From Devosia ginsengisoli (lineage in GTDB: Bacteria > Pseudomonadota > Alphaproteobacteria > Rhizobiales > Devosiaceae): a stretch of DNA of 64,000 nucleotides. The notes under the pieces are model-generated. The model saw only the letters and a list, made by a program, of their open reading frames with translations. It made no database searches and was not told the DNA's origin. Shown piece by piece: positions 37,187 to 45,769 of this stretch; position 1 is the first letter of the stretch, and each line of letters begins with the position of its first letter. The stretch spans positions 62,001 to 126,000 of the forward strand of contig NZ_JANQAJ010000005.1 of the NCBI RefSeq assembly GCF_024707105.1, written 5' to 3'. A program made the position numbers and the translations under genes.

Positions 37187-38080
37187 TCAATCGGGCGCTG
37201 CGTCCGGCAGACGTGGCAATGCGTCCAATGGAAACTTGAGATACCGTTTTCCATTCGGCTCAGGCGCCGGCAATCGCCCGCCACATATGTTGACCTGCAG
37301 GGCAAAGAGGATAAGTCGCGGCATCGGCAAGGTTCGGTCCCGCGCCTCCCTCAGGGCTACGAAATCGTCTTCCGTCCGACACTTTGTCATATGGATATTC
37401 GTCGCCCTCTGTTCGGCAACCGAGCTTTCCCACAGTGGCTCCCGCCCCCCTGGGCAATAATCATGTCCGACAAACACCCGGGTCTCGTCCGGAAGCGTCA
37501 TGATCTTCTGGATCGAGTGCCACAGGCTGGTCGCGCTTCCGCCAGGGAAGTCGCACCGGGCGGTCCCGCTATCGGGCATGAACAGCGTGTCGTGCACGAA
37601 GGCGCTGTCGCCGATCAGGTAGGTAATGGAAGCGAGCGTATGACCCGGCGAATACAGCACCTTGACCGGCAGCATGCCAATCCAGAACGTATCGCCATCA
37701 TCGAACAAACTGTCCCATTGCGCCCCGTCGGCGACAAAGTCCGGCCAGTTGTAAATGTCCCTCCAGAGCAGTTGCACGTCGATGACATGCCTGCCGATGG
37801 CCATGGCCACGCCGGTCCTTGCCTTGAGATAGGTTGCGGCCGAAAGGTGATCGGCGTGCGGATGCGTGTCGAGAATCCACTCGAGCGTGAGTTGCTCCCG
37901 CGCGATATAGTCCACCAGCGCGTCGGCATTCGTCGTCGATATGGCGCCGGACCGTTCGTCGAAATCAAGAACGGGATCGATGATCGCGCAACGGCGCGTC
38001 ACCGGATCGGTGACGATGTACTGGATCGACCCTGTCGGGCGGTCATAGAAGGCCGTGACCTCCGGTCTGGTCGTCGTCAT
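37187..38080 (-). CDS. Metallo-beta-lactamase-fold hydrolase (persulfide dioxygenase/Blh-like)
   Basis: 297 residues. Metal-site motif THPHADHL (HxHxDH, about 76), then His in YSPGHTLASITY, Asp in VHDTLF and His in VFVGHDY. The start TAFYDRPTGSIQYIVTDPVT and C-terminal LRLPDAAP-type tail match the glyoxalase II-like group that includes persulfide dioxygenases and bacterial Blh. It probably acts on glutathione or thiol derivatives, which fits a formaldehyde- or sulfide-handling neighbourhood, but no such partner is visible here. Confidence 0.85.
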   Translation of the reverse strand: MTTTRPEVTAFYDRPTGSIQYIVTDPVTRRCAIIDPVLDFDERSGAISTTNADALVDYIAREQLTLEWILDTHPHADHLSAATYLKARTGVAMAIGRHVIDVQLLWRDIYNWPDFVADGAQWDSLFDDGDTFWIGMLPVKVLYSPGHTLASITYLIGDSAFVHDTLFMPDSGTARCDFPGGSATSLWHSIQKIMTLPDETRVFVGHDYCPGGREPLWESSVAEQRATNIHMTKCRTEDDFVALREARDRTLPMPRLILFALQVNICGGRLPAPEPNGKRYLKFPLDALPRLPDAAPD

Positions 38081-38213
38081 TGTTCTCTCCCCCTATAGTT
38101 TGGCAATCTGGCGCCGTCCGCACGCAGCATGCGTCGAAGGATGATCTTCGGTCTCCATCAGCTTATTCCCATCAGATCCAGGTCGCGCAGTCCTGCAGTC
38201 ACGGCAGGCGCGC

Positions 38214-38873
38214 CTACTGCCATACAAAAGCACTGGCGACCGCGATGCCAAGCAGCAGATGCGGGAAGAGATCGATGCCGGGTTGGCGGAGCGGCGGCCA
38301 CCACAGACGATGCCCGCCGCGCGCCGAAAGTGCGAACTGGCGCAGCGCGAGATACCCCGCTATGCCCACAAGTCCGGCATAGCGCAGCTCGGCCTGCGCC
38401 AGCATGGCAGTTAGCGCGGCGACAGCGCCGCACAGCACGATTTCCAGCCAGCGGATATCGATTGCCATCGACCTTACGGCAATCGGTGTGGCGCAGCACC
38501 CCGTCAGCAGGCAGCCCCCGCGGGCCAGCGCATAGGCAAGATTGATCGCCGTGCCATGGGCCGCTGCCACCATGAGCGGATCGATGCCGCTCACCGGGGC
38601 CGTGGCACATAGTGCAAGGCTCAGCCATGCGGCAGCCGCCGCCCCGCCGGACCACGAAGCCGCAGCAAATCGATAGCGTTCCGTCCACACGGCAATGATA
38701 AACCGATAGGACGAGCCCGCCAGCACCGCAGCAAAGAACGCTGCCGCCGCCACGATCCAGCCTGCCGCGCTCGCCTGTCCCAGCATGGTTCCGAAAACCA
38801 GGCCTGCCGCCGCAAGGGCGGCGATGCGGTAGAGCACGACGATGGACCGCAGGTCCGGCAATCGGGTCAGCAT
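38214..38873 (-). CDS. Lgt-like integral membrane protein
   Basis: 219 residues with about six or seven hydrophobic segments. The stretch ARGGCLLTGCCATPIAVRS (about 122-140) resembles the GRIGCFLxGCCxG segment of prolipoprotein diacylglyceryl transferase homologues. It is shorter than housekeeping Lgt. The ATG at 38873 overlaps the stop of the upstream small secreted protein gene by 7 bp, so the pair is co-translated. A longer frame upstream is antisense-like and rejected. The family call rests on one motif. Confidence 0.5.
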   Translation of the reverse strand: MLTRLPDLRSIVVLYRIAALAAAGLVFGTMLGQASAAGWIVAAAAFFAAVLAGSSYRFIIAVWTERYRFAAASWSGGAAAAAWLSLALCATAPVSGIDPLMVAAAHGTAINLAYALARGGCLLTGCCATPIAVRSMAIDIRWLEIVLCGAVAALTAMLAQAELRYAGLVGIAGYLALRQFALSARGGHRLWWPPLRQPGIDLFPHLLLGIAVASAFVWQ

Positions 38874-39259
38874 TCGTAATCGACGCCGCAACCCGTCTCG
38901 GGGTCCGGATCGGGATCGGGATCGGGTGTGTTTTCTTCGCCCTGCGGCGGTGGAGCCTCCCCGGAACCGGTGTTGTCCTCGTCGACGGTCGAGGGCGGAT
39001 TCAGATAGGACTGGGCCTCGGATTCGGAAATCACGTTGCCGTTCATATAGCCGCCGTCCTTCGGCCGCAGGTTCCAGGAGCTGTTCGGTTTGAAGGGCGC
39101 AATATAGCCCCTTGCCCAGCGACCATCCGCCAGTTGAACGACGGAGAGGACGCCAGGGCCACCTGAGATGAGCGTGCCGGTGCCTCCCCCGCAGGCGCCT
39201 CCCGCATGAGCTGCTATGAGCACACCCGCCAACAACCATCGCGATGACTTTCGAGACAT
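38867..39259 (-). CDS. Small exported protein with N-terminal lipobox-like Cys and C-terminal Cys pair
   Basis: 130 residues. N terminus MSRKSSRWLLAGVLIAAHAG then GACGGG is a signal sequence with a non-canonical lipobox-like GGAC. The middle is polar; a PDPDPDPDPE linker precedes a C terminus TGCGVDYEC. I recognise no family. It is followed, overlapping by 7 bp, by the Lgt-like membrane protein, so it may be that protein's dedicated substrate. The start at 39259 has AGGAGG-type sequence upstream (rc of 39262-39270). Confidence 0.65.
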   Translation of the reverse strand: MSRKSSRWLLAGVLIAAHAGGACGGGTGTLISGGPGVLSVVQLADGRWARGYIAPFKPNSSWNLRPKDGGYMNGNVISESEAQSYLNPPSTVDEDNTGSGEAPPPQGEENTPDPDPDPDPETGCGVDYEC

Positions 39260-39280
39260 ACGATCCTCCTGTTTTCTCTC

Positions 39281-39484
39281 TCAGCTGTGTTCCGCGAGCG
39301 GGACCGGGTCTTGCGCGACCGGCTTCCGGCGGGTCAGTTCGATTTCCAGCGCCATTTCGATCGACTCTTCGATCTGCAGCGCAATTGCTCGAGCCCGGTC
39401 GTCATGGCGGGGCAGGGAGTAGAGAGCCTGCTCGAGCTGATCGCGCACCGCGCGCGCCATTCCTGGATTCTGCAAAATTCGCAT
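39281..39484 (-). CDS. Small hypothetical protein, about 67 aa
   Basis: The frame from the ATG at 39484 encodes MRILQNPGMARAVRDQLEQA followed by a charged, helical sequence (IALQIEESIEMALEIELTRR). The composition looks like a real coiled helix rather than antisense noise. No strong ribosome binding site is seen, so support is weak. It lies between the autotransporter and the small exported protein, on the same strand. Confidence 0.4.
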   Translation of the reverse strand: MRILQNPGMARAVRDQLEQALYSLPRHDDRARAIALQIEESIEMALEIELTRRKPVAQDPVPLAEHS

Positions 39485-39589
39485 CGGTAAAAGTGGCCCT
39501 GTCGAAATTGTGGTGGTGAAGCGGCTGTCGCTTTTATCGTCATGCCGATGTTGATGTGCGGCGGGCGGCACGGGCCGCCCACCGCGAGT

Positions 39590-42500
39590 TCAGAACTTCA
39601 CGGTCAGGTTTGCCTTGAAGCCGTGGTCCTGGGCGGACCCGGCGATCTGGCCGCTATAGGACAGGCCGAAGGTGGCCTCGGGCGTGAAGTTGAGGTCGAG
39701 CCCGGCCTCAATGACGGCGGCATCCTTGGCGATCGGCGCGCCGGCAATGGTGAAGGCGTCACCCGAAGCGAAGGCGTGGGTGCTGTCCGGCGTTACCTCG
39801 CCAAAGGCATGCTTCCAGCCCACCATGCCCCGAAGCGTCGCATCGACCGTGCCCAGGGCAAGCGTATGCTCGGCGCGCAGGCCCAGCGTTGTAAAGGTCA
39901 CATCGGCATTGCTGCCCGGCCCCGAGAGTGCCGCGGCGCCGCCCGTTTCGCTGAAACTGCCCGTATGCAGGGACACATGGGCGAGGTTGGCGAAGGGCTC
40001 GAAGCGGGTGCCATTGCCAAGCTCGAAGCCATAGGCCAATTCCCCGAACGCCTGGAAAGTGCCGGCATTGTAGACCCCGTGCAGGGTGTCGCTGAAGCCG
40101 GGCATGGCGACCGAGCGCTCGGTCTCGATATTGTGCCAAGTGTAGGCCGCACCGGTACGGAAGGCGAGGTCGCCCCATTCGGTGCCGCCGTAGAGGCCGA
40201 CATGGTAACTGTCGCTCGAGCCCGACGAAGCACGGTCATCGACATTGAAGCCGGACCGGCTGTAGCCGGCCAGCAGGCCGATGCGCCAGTCGCCGACGAG
40301 ACCGTCCGTCCCGATCAGCAGGCCGCCAATGCTCCGGCCGAAGCTTGCCGCATTGCCGTCGCTATCGGTGGAGCTCCACGAGCCGAAGCCATGACCCCAG
40401 ACCACCGGCCCGGAATCATCGGCTGCCACGGCCATCGGCGTACCGCCGGGACCATAGGCCAGCACTGGTGCATAGGACGCACCCGGCTGTCCGAAGGCGG
40501 AACGGAGGCGGTTGTTCATGGCTTCGCGCACGAACCGGCTGTCCTCGATCAGCGCCGTCTGTCCCGAGCCGTGGATTTCGCCGGAAAGAGCATCGAGGGC
40601 GTCACGGGCGCTGTCTTCGTCCGGCAGGGCCGCAACGGCATCATAGACCGGGTTACCCGGGCCTGACGGCTCCAGTCCGTTCCCGGTCTCGCACTGGTTG
40701 AGCGTTTCCGCCACATCGCAGAACGATGTCGAATTGCGCGTGGCATCGATGAAAACGGCATTGGCGTCATAAGCGAGTGCCAGGTCGACGAAGGGCATGT
40801 TCTGGCTGAGTGCATCGAATGTGCCCGTGACCCCGCCGGCGGCGTCGATGATCGTCCAGCGACTGTCGGGCGTATAGACTCCGCCCGCCTTCAGCGCATG
40901 GACCGTGCCGCCATTGATGGTGACAGTGCCGCTGACATCGACCAGGTCGGCGGCGAGAGCGGGGTCGATTTCGGCCTCGAAGATCGAGCCGGCGTCGAAC
41001 ACGAGATCGCCGTCCACCACGATCGTGCCGATCGAATTGCCGGGAGCGAGCGTGCCGCCATTGGCAATTGTTACCAGCGAGCCCACGCCGGCGCCGAGCG
41101 TGCCCGAACCGCCAAGCCGGCCGCCATCGAGCACATCCAGCGTGCCGCCCAATGAGCCGTTCACCAGCAGCGTGCCTTCCACCACATTGGTCTGCCCACC
41201 GAAGCCCGAGCCATCGCCGGTCAGCGTCCAGATATTGGCCCCCACTTTCTCGAGCTGCTCGAAGTCCTGGAAGATCTGGCCCGTCAGTATTTGCGTCACG
41301 TCGAACGTGTCATCGGTGGCGCCGCCAAGCGCCAGCGTATCCAGCACGCCATTGGCGATAATGGCACCGTTGAAACCATAGCCGGTGCGTAGTTCGAGCC
41401 GGTTATTGCCGCCGGTGAAATTGATGGCGGCACTTCGCGTTCCAAGCATGACTTCACCGCCGCCGGAAATCATCCCCGCATTGATGACCGTCAGGTCGGA
41501 CCCGGTAACGCCCATACCGCCGGCAGCACCGGGAAGTGGGTCCGCATTCGTCCCGCCGTCACCGCCTGAAATCGTGCCGGTATTGAGGACGGTCAGATTG
41601 CTACCCTCAACGCCCGCACCGCCGCCGCCGGTCGGCGCTGCCAACCCGCCACTTGATCCACCGGCGCCGCCTGAAATGACGCCGCTATTGTGGATCGTCA
41701 GGGCCGTGCCGCTGACGCCCGCGCCGCCACCGCCGGCCCCGACGATACCGCCGAAACCGCCAACTCCGCCCGTAATCGTGGCGCTGTTGTCCAGCAGGCC
41801 GGAAGCCATGACACCCGCGCCGCCATTGCCGGCCGCATTGAAAGTCCGCGCGACGGCGCCGGCGCCGCCCGTGATCGTTGCCGAACCCTGATTGACGATT
41901 GTTACGGTATCGAATGTCCCAATGCCGGCCCCGCCATTGCCACCGATTGATTCGTCGCTATCGGCGCCCGTGCCGCCCTCGATGGTGCCATTTGCCTGAT
42001 TGGTAATGTGCGCATTCTCGCCCGCGAAGATGCCATAGCCGCCAGTGCCGTTGTCGCCGATTGCGTAGTTGCCATGCTGGTTAGCACCACCCTGGCCGCC
42101 GGTCGCCATGCCCTCATTGACGATGATGACGCCGGCGCCGCCCAAAATGCCCGCGCCACCGTGGCCGCCAGCACCGGCGACGCCCACTGACGATGCGCCA
42201 CCCTGGCCGCCAATGCCGCCAATGGCGCTTCCGCTATTGAAGACCGAGACACCGTCGCTCAATCCGAGGCCGGCGCCGCCCCCGCCTCCGCCTCCGGCAT
42301 TGGCACCGCCACTACCAGAAACATGGCTCCCACCCGCACCGCCATTGCCGCCCTGGGCTATCCCGGCATTGCTGGCTTCGCCGGCATCTATGTATGTTCC
42401 ATATCCTCCGGAGCCACCACCGCCGCCGCCAATACCGACGGAATTTCCGTGAGCCTCGCCGCCGCCGCCACCCGCGCCACCCGCAACGGTAGTGCCTCCC

Positions 42501-42955
42501 AGAATCTCGATCGAAGCGCCCGTTATGCCGTGGGCGCCGCCGCCGCCGCCGCCTGCACCAATCTGGCCGACGCCATCCGCACCGTTCTGGCCATCTGCGC
42601 CAGGAGTCGCCCCCGCAGCGCCGCCGGCGCCACCTGGCTGGCCCCTGCCGCCGTCGCCGCCATCGCCGCCATCGGCCGCGGCGCCCCCGCCGCCGCCGCC
42701 AGAACCGTTCCCGAATAGTGGATTGCTGACGCCGGTGTTCGTCTGGCCCTTCTCGCCAACATCGCCCGCATTGACGCCCCCGGCGCCCCCTGGCGCCGAT
42801 GGATCAGTATGGTCGGTAGCACCACCATGCCCGCCCGCAGCGTAAGCAGGGGCCGGCATTAGGATCAGCCCGGGCACGGATAATGTCCCGGCCAACGCCA
42901 GTGCCATTAAAGATACGGAATGGCGCAATTGCCTCTTTTCAATGGATTTCGTCAT
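39590..42955 (-). CDS. Autotransporter with glycine-rich passenger and beta-barrel domain
   Basis: 1121 residues. The extended signal (MTKSIEKRQLRHSVSLMALA to PAPAYAA) is typical of large autotransporters. Residues about 45-500 are Gly-rich, with repeating GGAGG, GGGGGG and TITGG/VISGG units. Next comes an autotransporter-associated beta-strand repeat (WTLTGDGSGFGGQTNVVEGT; GGTLAPGNSIGTIVVDGDL). The last 280 residues form the 12-strand barrel, ending LTVKF with the terminal aromatic required for Bam insertion. The ATG at 42955 starts the signal; upstream residues are discarded. It is expected on the outer membrane as a surface-displayed or adhesin-like protein. Confidence 0.9.
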   Translation of the reverse strand: MTKSIEKRQLRHSVSLMALALAGTLSVPGLILMPAPAYAAGGHGGATDHTDPSAPGGAGGVNAGDVGEKGQTNTGVSNPLFGNGSGGGGGGAAADGGDGGDGGRGQPGGAGGAAGATPGADGQNGADGVGQIGAGGGGGGAHGITGASIEILGGTTVAGGAGGGGGEAHGNSVGIGGGGGGSGGYGTYIDAGEASNAGIAQGGNGGAGGSHVSGSGGANAGGGGGGGAGLGLSDGVSVFNSGSAIGGIGGQGGASSVGVAGAGGHGGAGILGGAGVIIVNEGMATGGQGGANQHGNYAIGDNGTGGYGIFAGENAHITNQANGTIEGGTGADSDESIGGNGGAGIGTFDTVTIVNQGSATITGGAGAVARTFNAAGNGGAGVMASGLLDNSATITGGVGGFGGIVGAGGGGAGVSGTALTIHNSGVISGGAGGSSGGLAAPTGGGGAGVEGSNLTVLNTGTISGGDGGTNADPLPGAAGGMGVTGSDLTVINAGMISGGGEVMLGTRSAAINFTGGNNRLELRTGYGFNGAIIANGVLDTLALGGATDDTFDVTQILTGQIFQDFEQLEKVGANIWTLTGDGSGFGGQTNVVEGTLLVNGSLGGTLDVLDGGRLGGSGTLGAGVGSLVTIANGGTLAPGNSIGTIVVDGDLVFDAGSIFEAEIDPALAADLVDVSGTVTINGGTVHALKAGGVYTPDSRWTIIDAAGGVTGTFDALSQNMPFVDLALAYDANAVFIDATRNSTSFCDVAETLNQCETGNGLEPSGPGNPVYDAVAALPDEDSARDALDALSGEIHGSGQTALIEDSRFVREAMNNRLRSAFGQPGASYAPVLAYGPGGTPMAVAADDSGPVVWGHGFGSWSSTDSDGNAASFGRSIGGLLIGTDGLVGDWRIGLLAGYSRSGFNVDDRASSGSSDSYHVGLYGGTEWGDLAFRTGAAYTWHNIETERSVAMPGFSDTLHGVYNAGTFQAFGELAYGFELGNGTRFEPFANLAHVSLHTGSFSETGGAAALSGPGSNADVTFTTLGLRAEHTLALGTVDATLRGMVGWKHAFGEVTPDSTHAFASGDAFTIAGAPIAKDAAVIEAGLDLNFTPEATFGLSYSGQIAGSAQDHGFKANLTVKF

Positions 42956-43156
42956 GTCAAATCTCAGTCCTCTAGGTCCGCCTTGAGGACGTGGCATTTA
43001 GCAGCGTTCGCGAAATCGATTTGACAGTTCTTGCCATTTCGTCGCAGGATGTGGCGTTCATTAATGTATTGACAGTGCTCAGTATTCCCAGGTTGAGCAC
43101 CGTTCCGGCATGACAGGCGAAGCCTTGTCGTCCGTATGGTTGGGGGCGACGTACCG

Positions 43157-44371
43157 ATGCCAGAACGCGCGCGTGCGGCCGTCGCCAGGCCCACGACCCT
43201 TTTCATGATTGTCCTTTGTGAAGGCACCGCCACGGGCCTGATCATTCCGTCGCTTCCCGACCTATATGGCAGGGCGGCAGGCACCAGTGATTTGGTGCTG
43301 GTCTTTGGCCTGGCTCTCGGGATTTACGCGATCATCAACATGCTGGCCTTGCCCATCCTCGGCTCGCTCGGGGATCGTTTCGGCCGCCGGCCGCTCCTGG
43401 TTCTGTCCCTGACGGTTGTGGCCATCGATAGCCTGGTCATTGCCTATGTGCCCGTTCTGCCGGTGCTCCTGGCTTTTCGCGCCATTCTGGGGCTGACGAA
43501 CTCGACCGCCGCGACCGCCGCCGCGTGGCTGGCCGACATCACGCCGACTGAAAACCGGACACGTCGCTTCGGCTACCTCAATGCCTGCTACGGCATAGGA
43601 TTCTTCATCGGCCCGCTTACCGGCGGCATGCTCGCCGAAATCTGGCTGGAAGCGCCCTATATCCTGGCCAGCGCCCTTGCGCTGATCGGCCTCGCGCTCG
43701 CTCTGCGCCTGCCGGCGCGCGACAAGGCGCAAGGCGAGCCGCGCCCCGGTCAGGCGGCGCCCCTCATCGTCAATCCGTTGCGGCATCTGGTCTGGATCAG
43801 CGCCATGGGGCTCGTCCCCACGGCCCTGGTCTATTTCGCGGTGCGATTCTCGTTCGAGAGTCCCAATGTGCTGTGGGTCATCTATACGAGCGAGCGCTTC
43901 GGCTTCACATTCTCGACCATCGGATTGACGATGGCCATGTCCGGATTGTTCTACGCCATCGTCCAACTCGTCCTGGCCGGACCCATCGCGGCGAGGATCG
44001 GGGCGGCCCGCATGGCGCTGCTCGGTTTCGCCGTCGATGCCACCTCGATGGCCGTGCTGGCCTTCACCTCCGCCGGCTGGATGATCTTCCCGCTTCTGGC
44101 CCCGCTGAGTTTCGGCAGCATCGCCATTCCTGCGCTCCAGTCCCTGATGTCCCGCAAGGTCGACAGCACGCAACAGGGCCGGCTGCAAGGCGCGCTGAGC
44201 AGCGTCGTCGCCCTCGCGACCGTCATATCCCCGCTCGCCTGCAGTGCGCTCTATTCAGCCACGTCCTCCTCGGCCCTGCCGGGGGCGGCCTGGTTGCTCC
44301 CCACCGCCGTCTATGCCGTGACAGTGCCGATCTGGCTGATGTCGCGCCGGCACACACTGGCGGCGGCGTAA
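43157..44371 (+). CDS. MFS transporter (TetA-like, 12 transmembrane segments)
   Basis: 404 residues. Twelve predicted helices; the loop between helices 2 and 3 carries the family motif GSLGDRFGRRPLL (about 72). LGLTNSTAATAAAWLADITP and YGIGFFIGPLTGG match the drug:H+ antiporter DHA1/TetA branch. Start taken at the ATG at 43157, where GGGGG precedes; an ATG at 43136 is an alternative. Expressed divergently from the autotransporter across 201 bp that contain TTGACA boxes at 43021 and 43069. The substrate is unknown; annotation as a tetracycline pump would be over-reading. Confidence 0.9.
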   Translation: MPERARAAVARPTTLFMIVLCEGTATGLIIPSLPDLYGRAAGTSDLVLVFGLALGIYAIINMLALPILGSLGDRFGRRPLLVLSLTVVAIDSLVIAYVPVLPVLLAFRAILGLTNSTAATAAAWLADITPTENRTRRFGYLNACYGIGFFIGPLTGGMLAEIWLEAPYILASALALIGLALALRLPARDKAQGEPRPGQAAPLIVNPLRHLVWISAMGLVPTALVYFAVRFSFESPNVLWVIYTSERFGFTFSTIGLTMAMSGLFYAIVQLVLAGPIAARIGAARMALLGFAVDATSMAVLAFTSAGWMIFPLLAPLSFGSIAIPALQSLMSRKVDSTQQGRLQGALSSVVALATVISPLACSALYSATSSSALPGAAWLLPTAVYAVTVPIWLMSRRHTLAAA

Positions 44372-44383
44372 CGCAGCTTCAAA

Positions 44384-45769
44384 CTAGTGGGTTTGCCAGA
44401 ATTCCTGGTTGAAGATCGCGGCGAATAGCGTCGTCATATCACTCGCCGCATCAATATCGCGAAGCGCGGCATGAAGGGCGCTGGCGGCGGCCTGGGTGGT
44501 GCCGGCCCAGGCCAGGCAGGACATGAATTTGCGCTGCTTCTCGGCTTCGCTGAACGGCTCGATGAGGCTCCCGCGCACCTCGCTGCGTTCGGCGCGCAGA
44601 ACTGCACCGGATCGCAATGTCAGTTTCACCCGGTGCGGTATGCCTGACAGGGCGGTGCCATCAATGGCGAGGTCGTTGACCGTCATGGTGGTCAGCGGCA
44701 ACAACTGCTGCACCGCCGGCCGTGCAATCGCGGCGGGCGTGAAATCGTGCAGCGCCAGATGGTCCTGCAGCAGGGCCAGAGCAATGCAATAGGGCATGGA
44801 AAAGCGGGCCTGCATGGCGTCCTGCGGCGCGCCATAGGGCAAGTTGGCATGATTGGCCCGCCCGAGTTCCACCTGTGCCGCTGCAACGTCCGCGGCAGCA
44901 AAGCCGTGCTGCTGCTTGAGCGCAAACACCATGTCGAGCGCATAATGGGTCGAGCCGCAGCAGGGATGGAGCTTGGGCACGAGGCCCTCGCCGAGAATGG
45001 CCAGCGGCGCGCCGATAGGCGTCGCATCCCAGCCCGGTCCTCCATTGCCGCCATAAAGCGCGCGGAAGCCCAGGGGGTGGTCCAATATCGCCGCATTGCC
45101 ATGAATGCCGGCGGCAGCCAACTGCGCTGCTTCCACCGCATTGCGCGCGGCAAGCCCCGCGTGAACCGGCTTCATCGCCGTGCCGAACTGCGCCTTGGCG
45201 CCGGCCGCTGTGCTGACAGCGTTGGCCATGGCCGCGGCCAACGTCCCCGCATCGAGGCCCATCAGCCGGCCCACCCCCGCCGCCGCGCCGATGCCGGCCA
45301 CAGTCCCCGTCGGGTGCCACCCGGCCAGGTTATGGGCATTGTCGACGCCCCGGCCCACAAAGGCCTGTGCCTCCAGCCCCACGATATAGGCATCCACTAG
45401 TGCTGCCCCGCTTACGGGGCGCAAAGCCGCCGCCGCCAGCAGCGCTGGCACCAGCACCGCCGAAGCATGTGCTCGGGCCGGGCGAAAATTGTCGTCGAAG
45501 TCGAGTGCGTGCGCAGCCGTGCCATTGATCAGCGCGGCACGGCTAGGCGCAGCCAGTCCTCCACCAACCACCGGGGCAGGGCCTGTCCCGATTTCGGCGG
45601 TGAAGGCGGCGCGCAGTCCGGTCACCACCGGGTCACCGGCTCCGGCCAGCATGCAGCCGATCGTGTCGATGATCGCATCGACCGCCTGGCCGCGCGCCTC
45701 TGCCTCGAAATCGCCTGCCGCCACCGCCCAGGCGGCAAACCGCGCCAGCGGCGCCCCGATCTCAGCCAA
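44384..45769 (-). CDS. MmgE/PrpD-family protein
   Basis: 461 residues. PrpD-like all-helical domain at the N terminus, with FDDNFRPARAHASAVLVPAL and GWHPTGTVAGIGAAAGV. The later segment LHPCCGSTHYALD is also characteristic. Relatives include 2-methylcitrate dehydratase, cis-aconitate decarboxylase and iminodisuccinate epimerase. It overlaps the M20 gene by 8 bp and is the last gene of the long - strand operon. In a regulon with CoA-transferase, CitE and MaoC genes it could isomerise or dehydrate a C5/C6 acid. Confidence 0.9.
   Translation of the reverse strand: MAEIGAPLARFAAWAVAAGDFEAEARGQAVDAIIDTIGCMLAGAGDPVVTGLRAAFTAEIGTGPAPVVGGGLAAPSRAALINGTAAHALDFDDNFRPARAHASAVLVPALLAAAALRPVSGAALVDAYIVGLEAQAFVGRGVDNAHNLAGWHPTGTVAGIGAAAGVGRLMGLDAGTLAAAMANAVSTAAGAKAQFGTAMKPVHAGLAARNAVEAAQLAAAGIHGNAAILDHPLGFRALYGGNGGPGWDATPIGAPLAILGEGLVPKLHPCCGSTHYALDMVFALKQQHGFAAADVAAAQVELGRANHANLPYGAPQDAMQARFSMPYCIALALLQDHLALHDFTPAAIARPAVQQLLPLTTMTVNDLAIDGTALSGIPHRVKLTLRSGAVLRAERSEVRGSLIEPFSEAEKQRKFMSCLAWAGTTQAAASALHAALRDIDAASDMTTLFAAIFNQEFWQTH

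Noticed and set aside
41385..42845. Proline/alanine-rich frames on the + strand opposite the autotransporter
   Set aside because: They are the complement of glycine codons and have no independent support.
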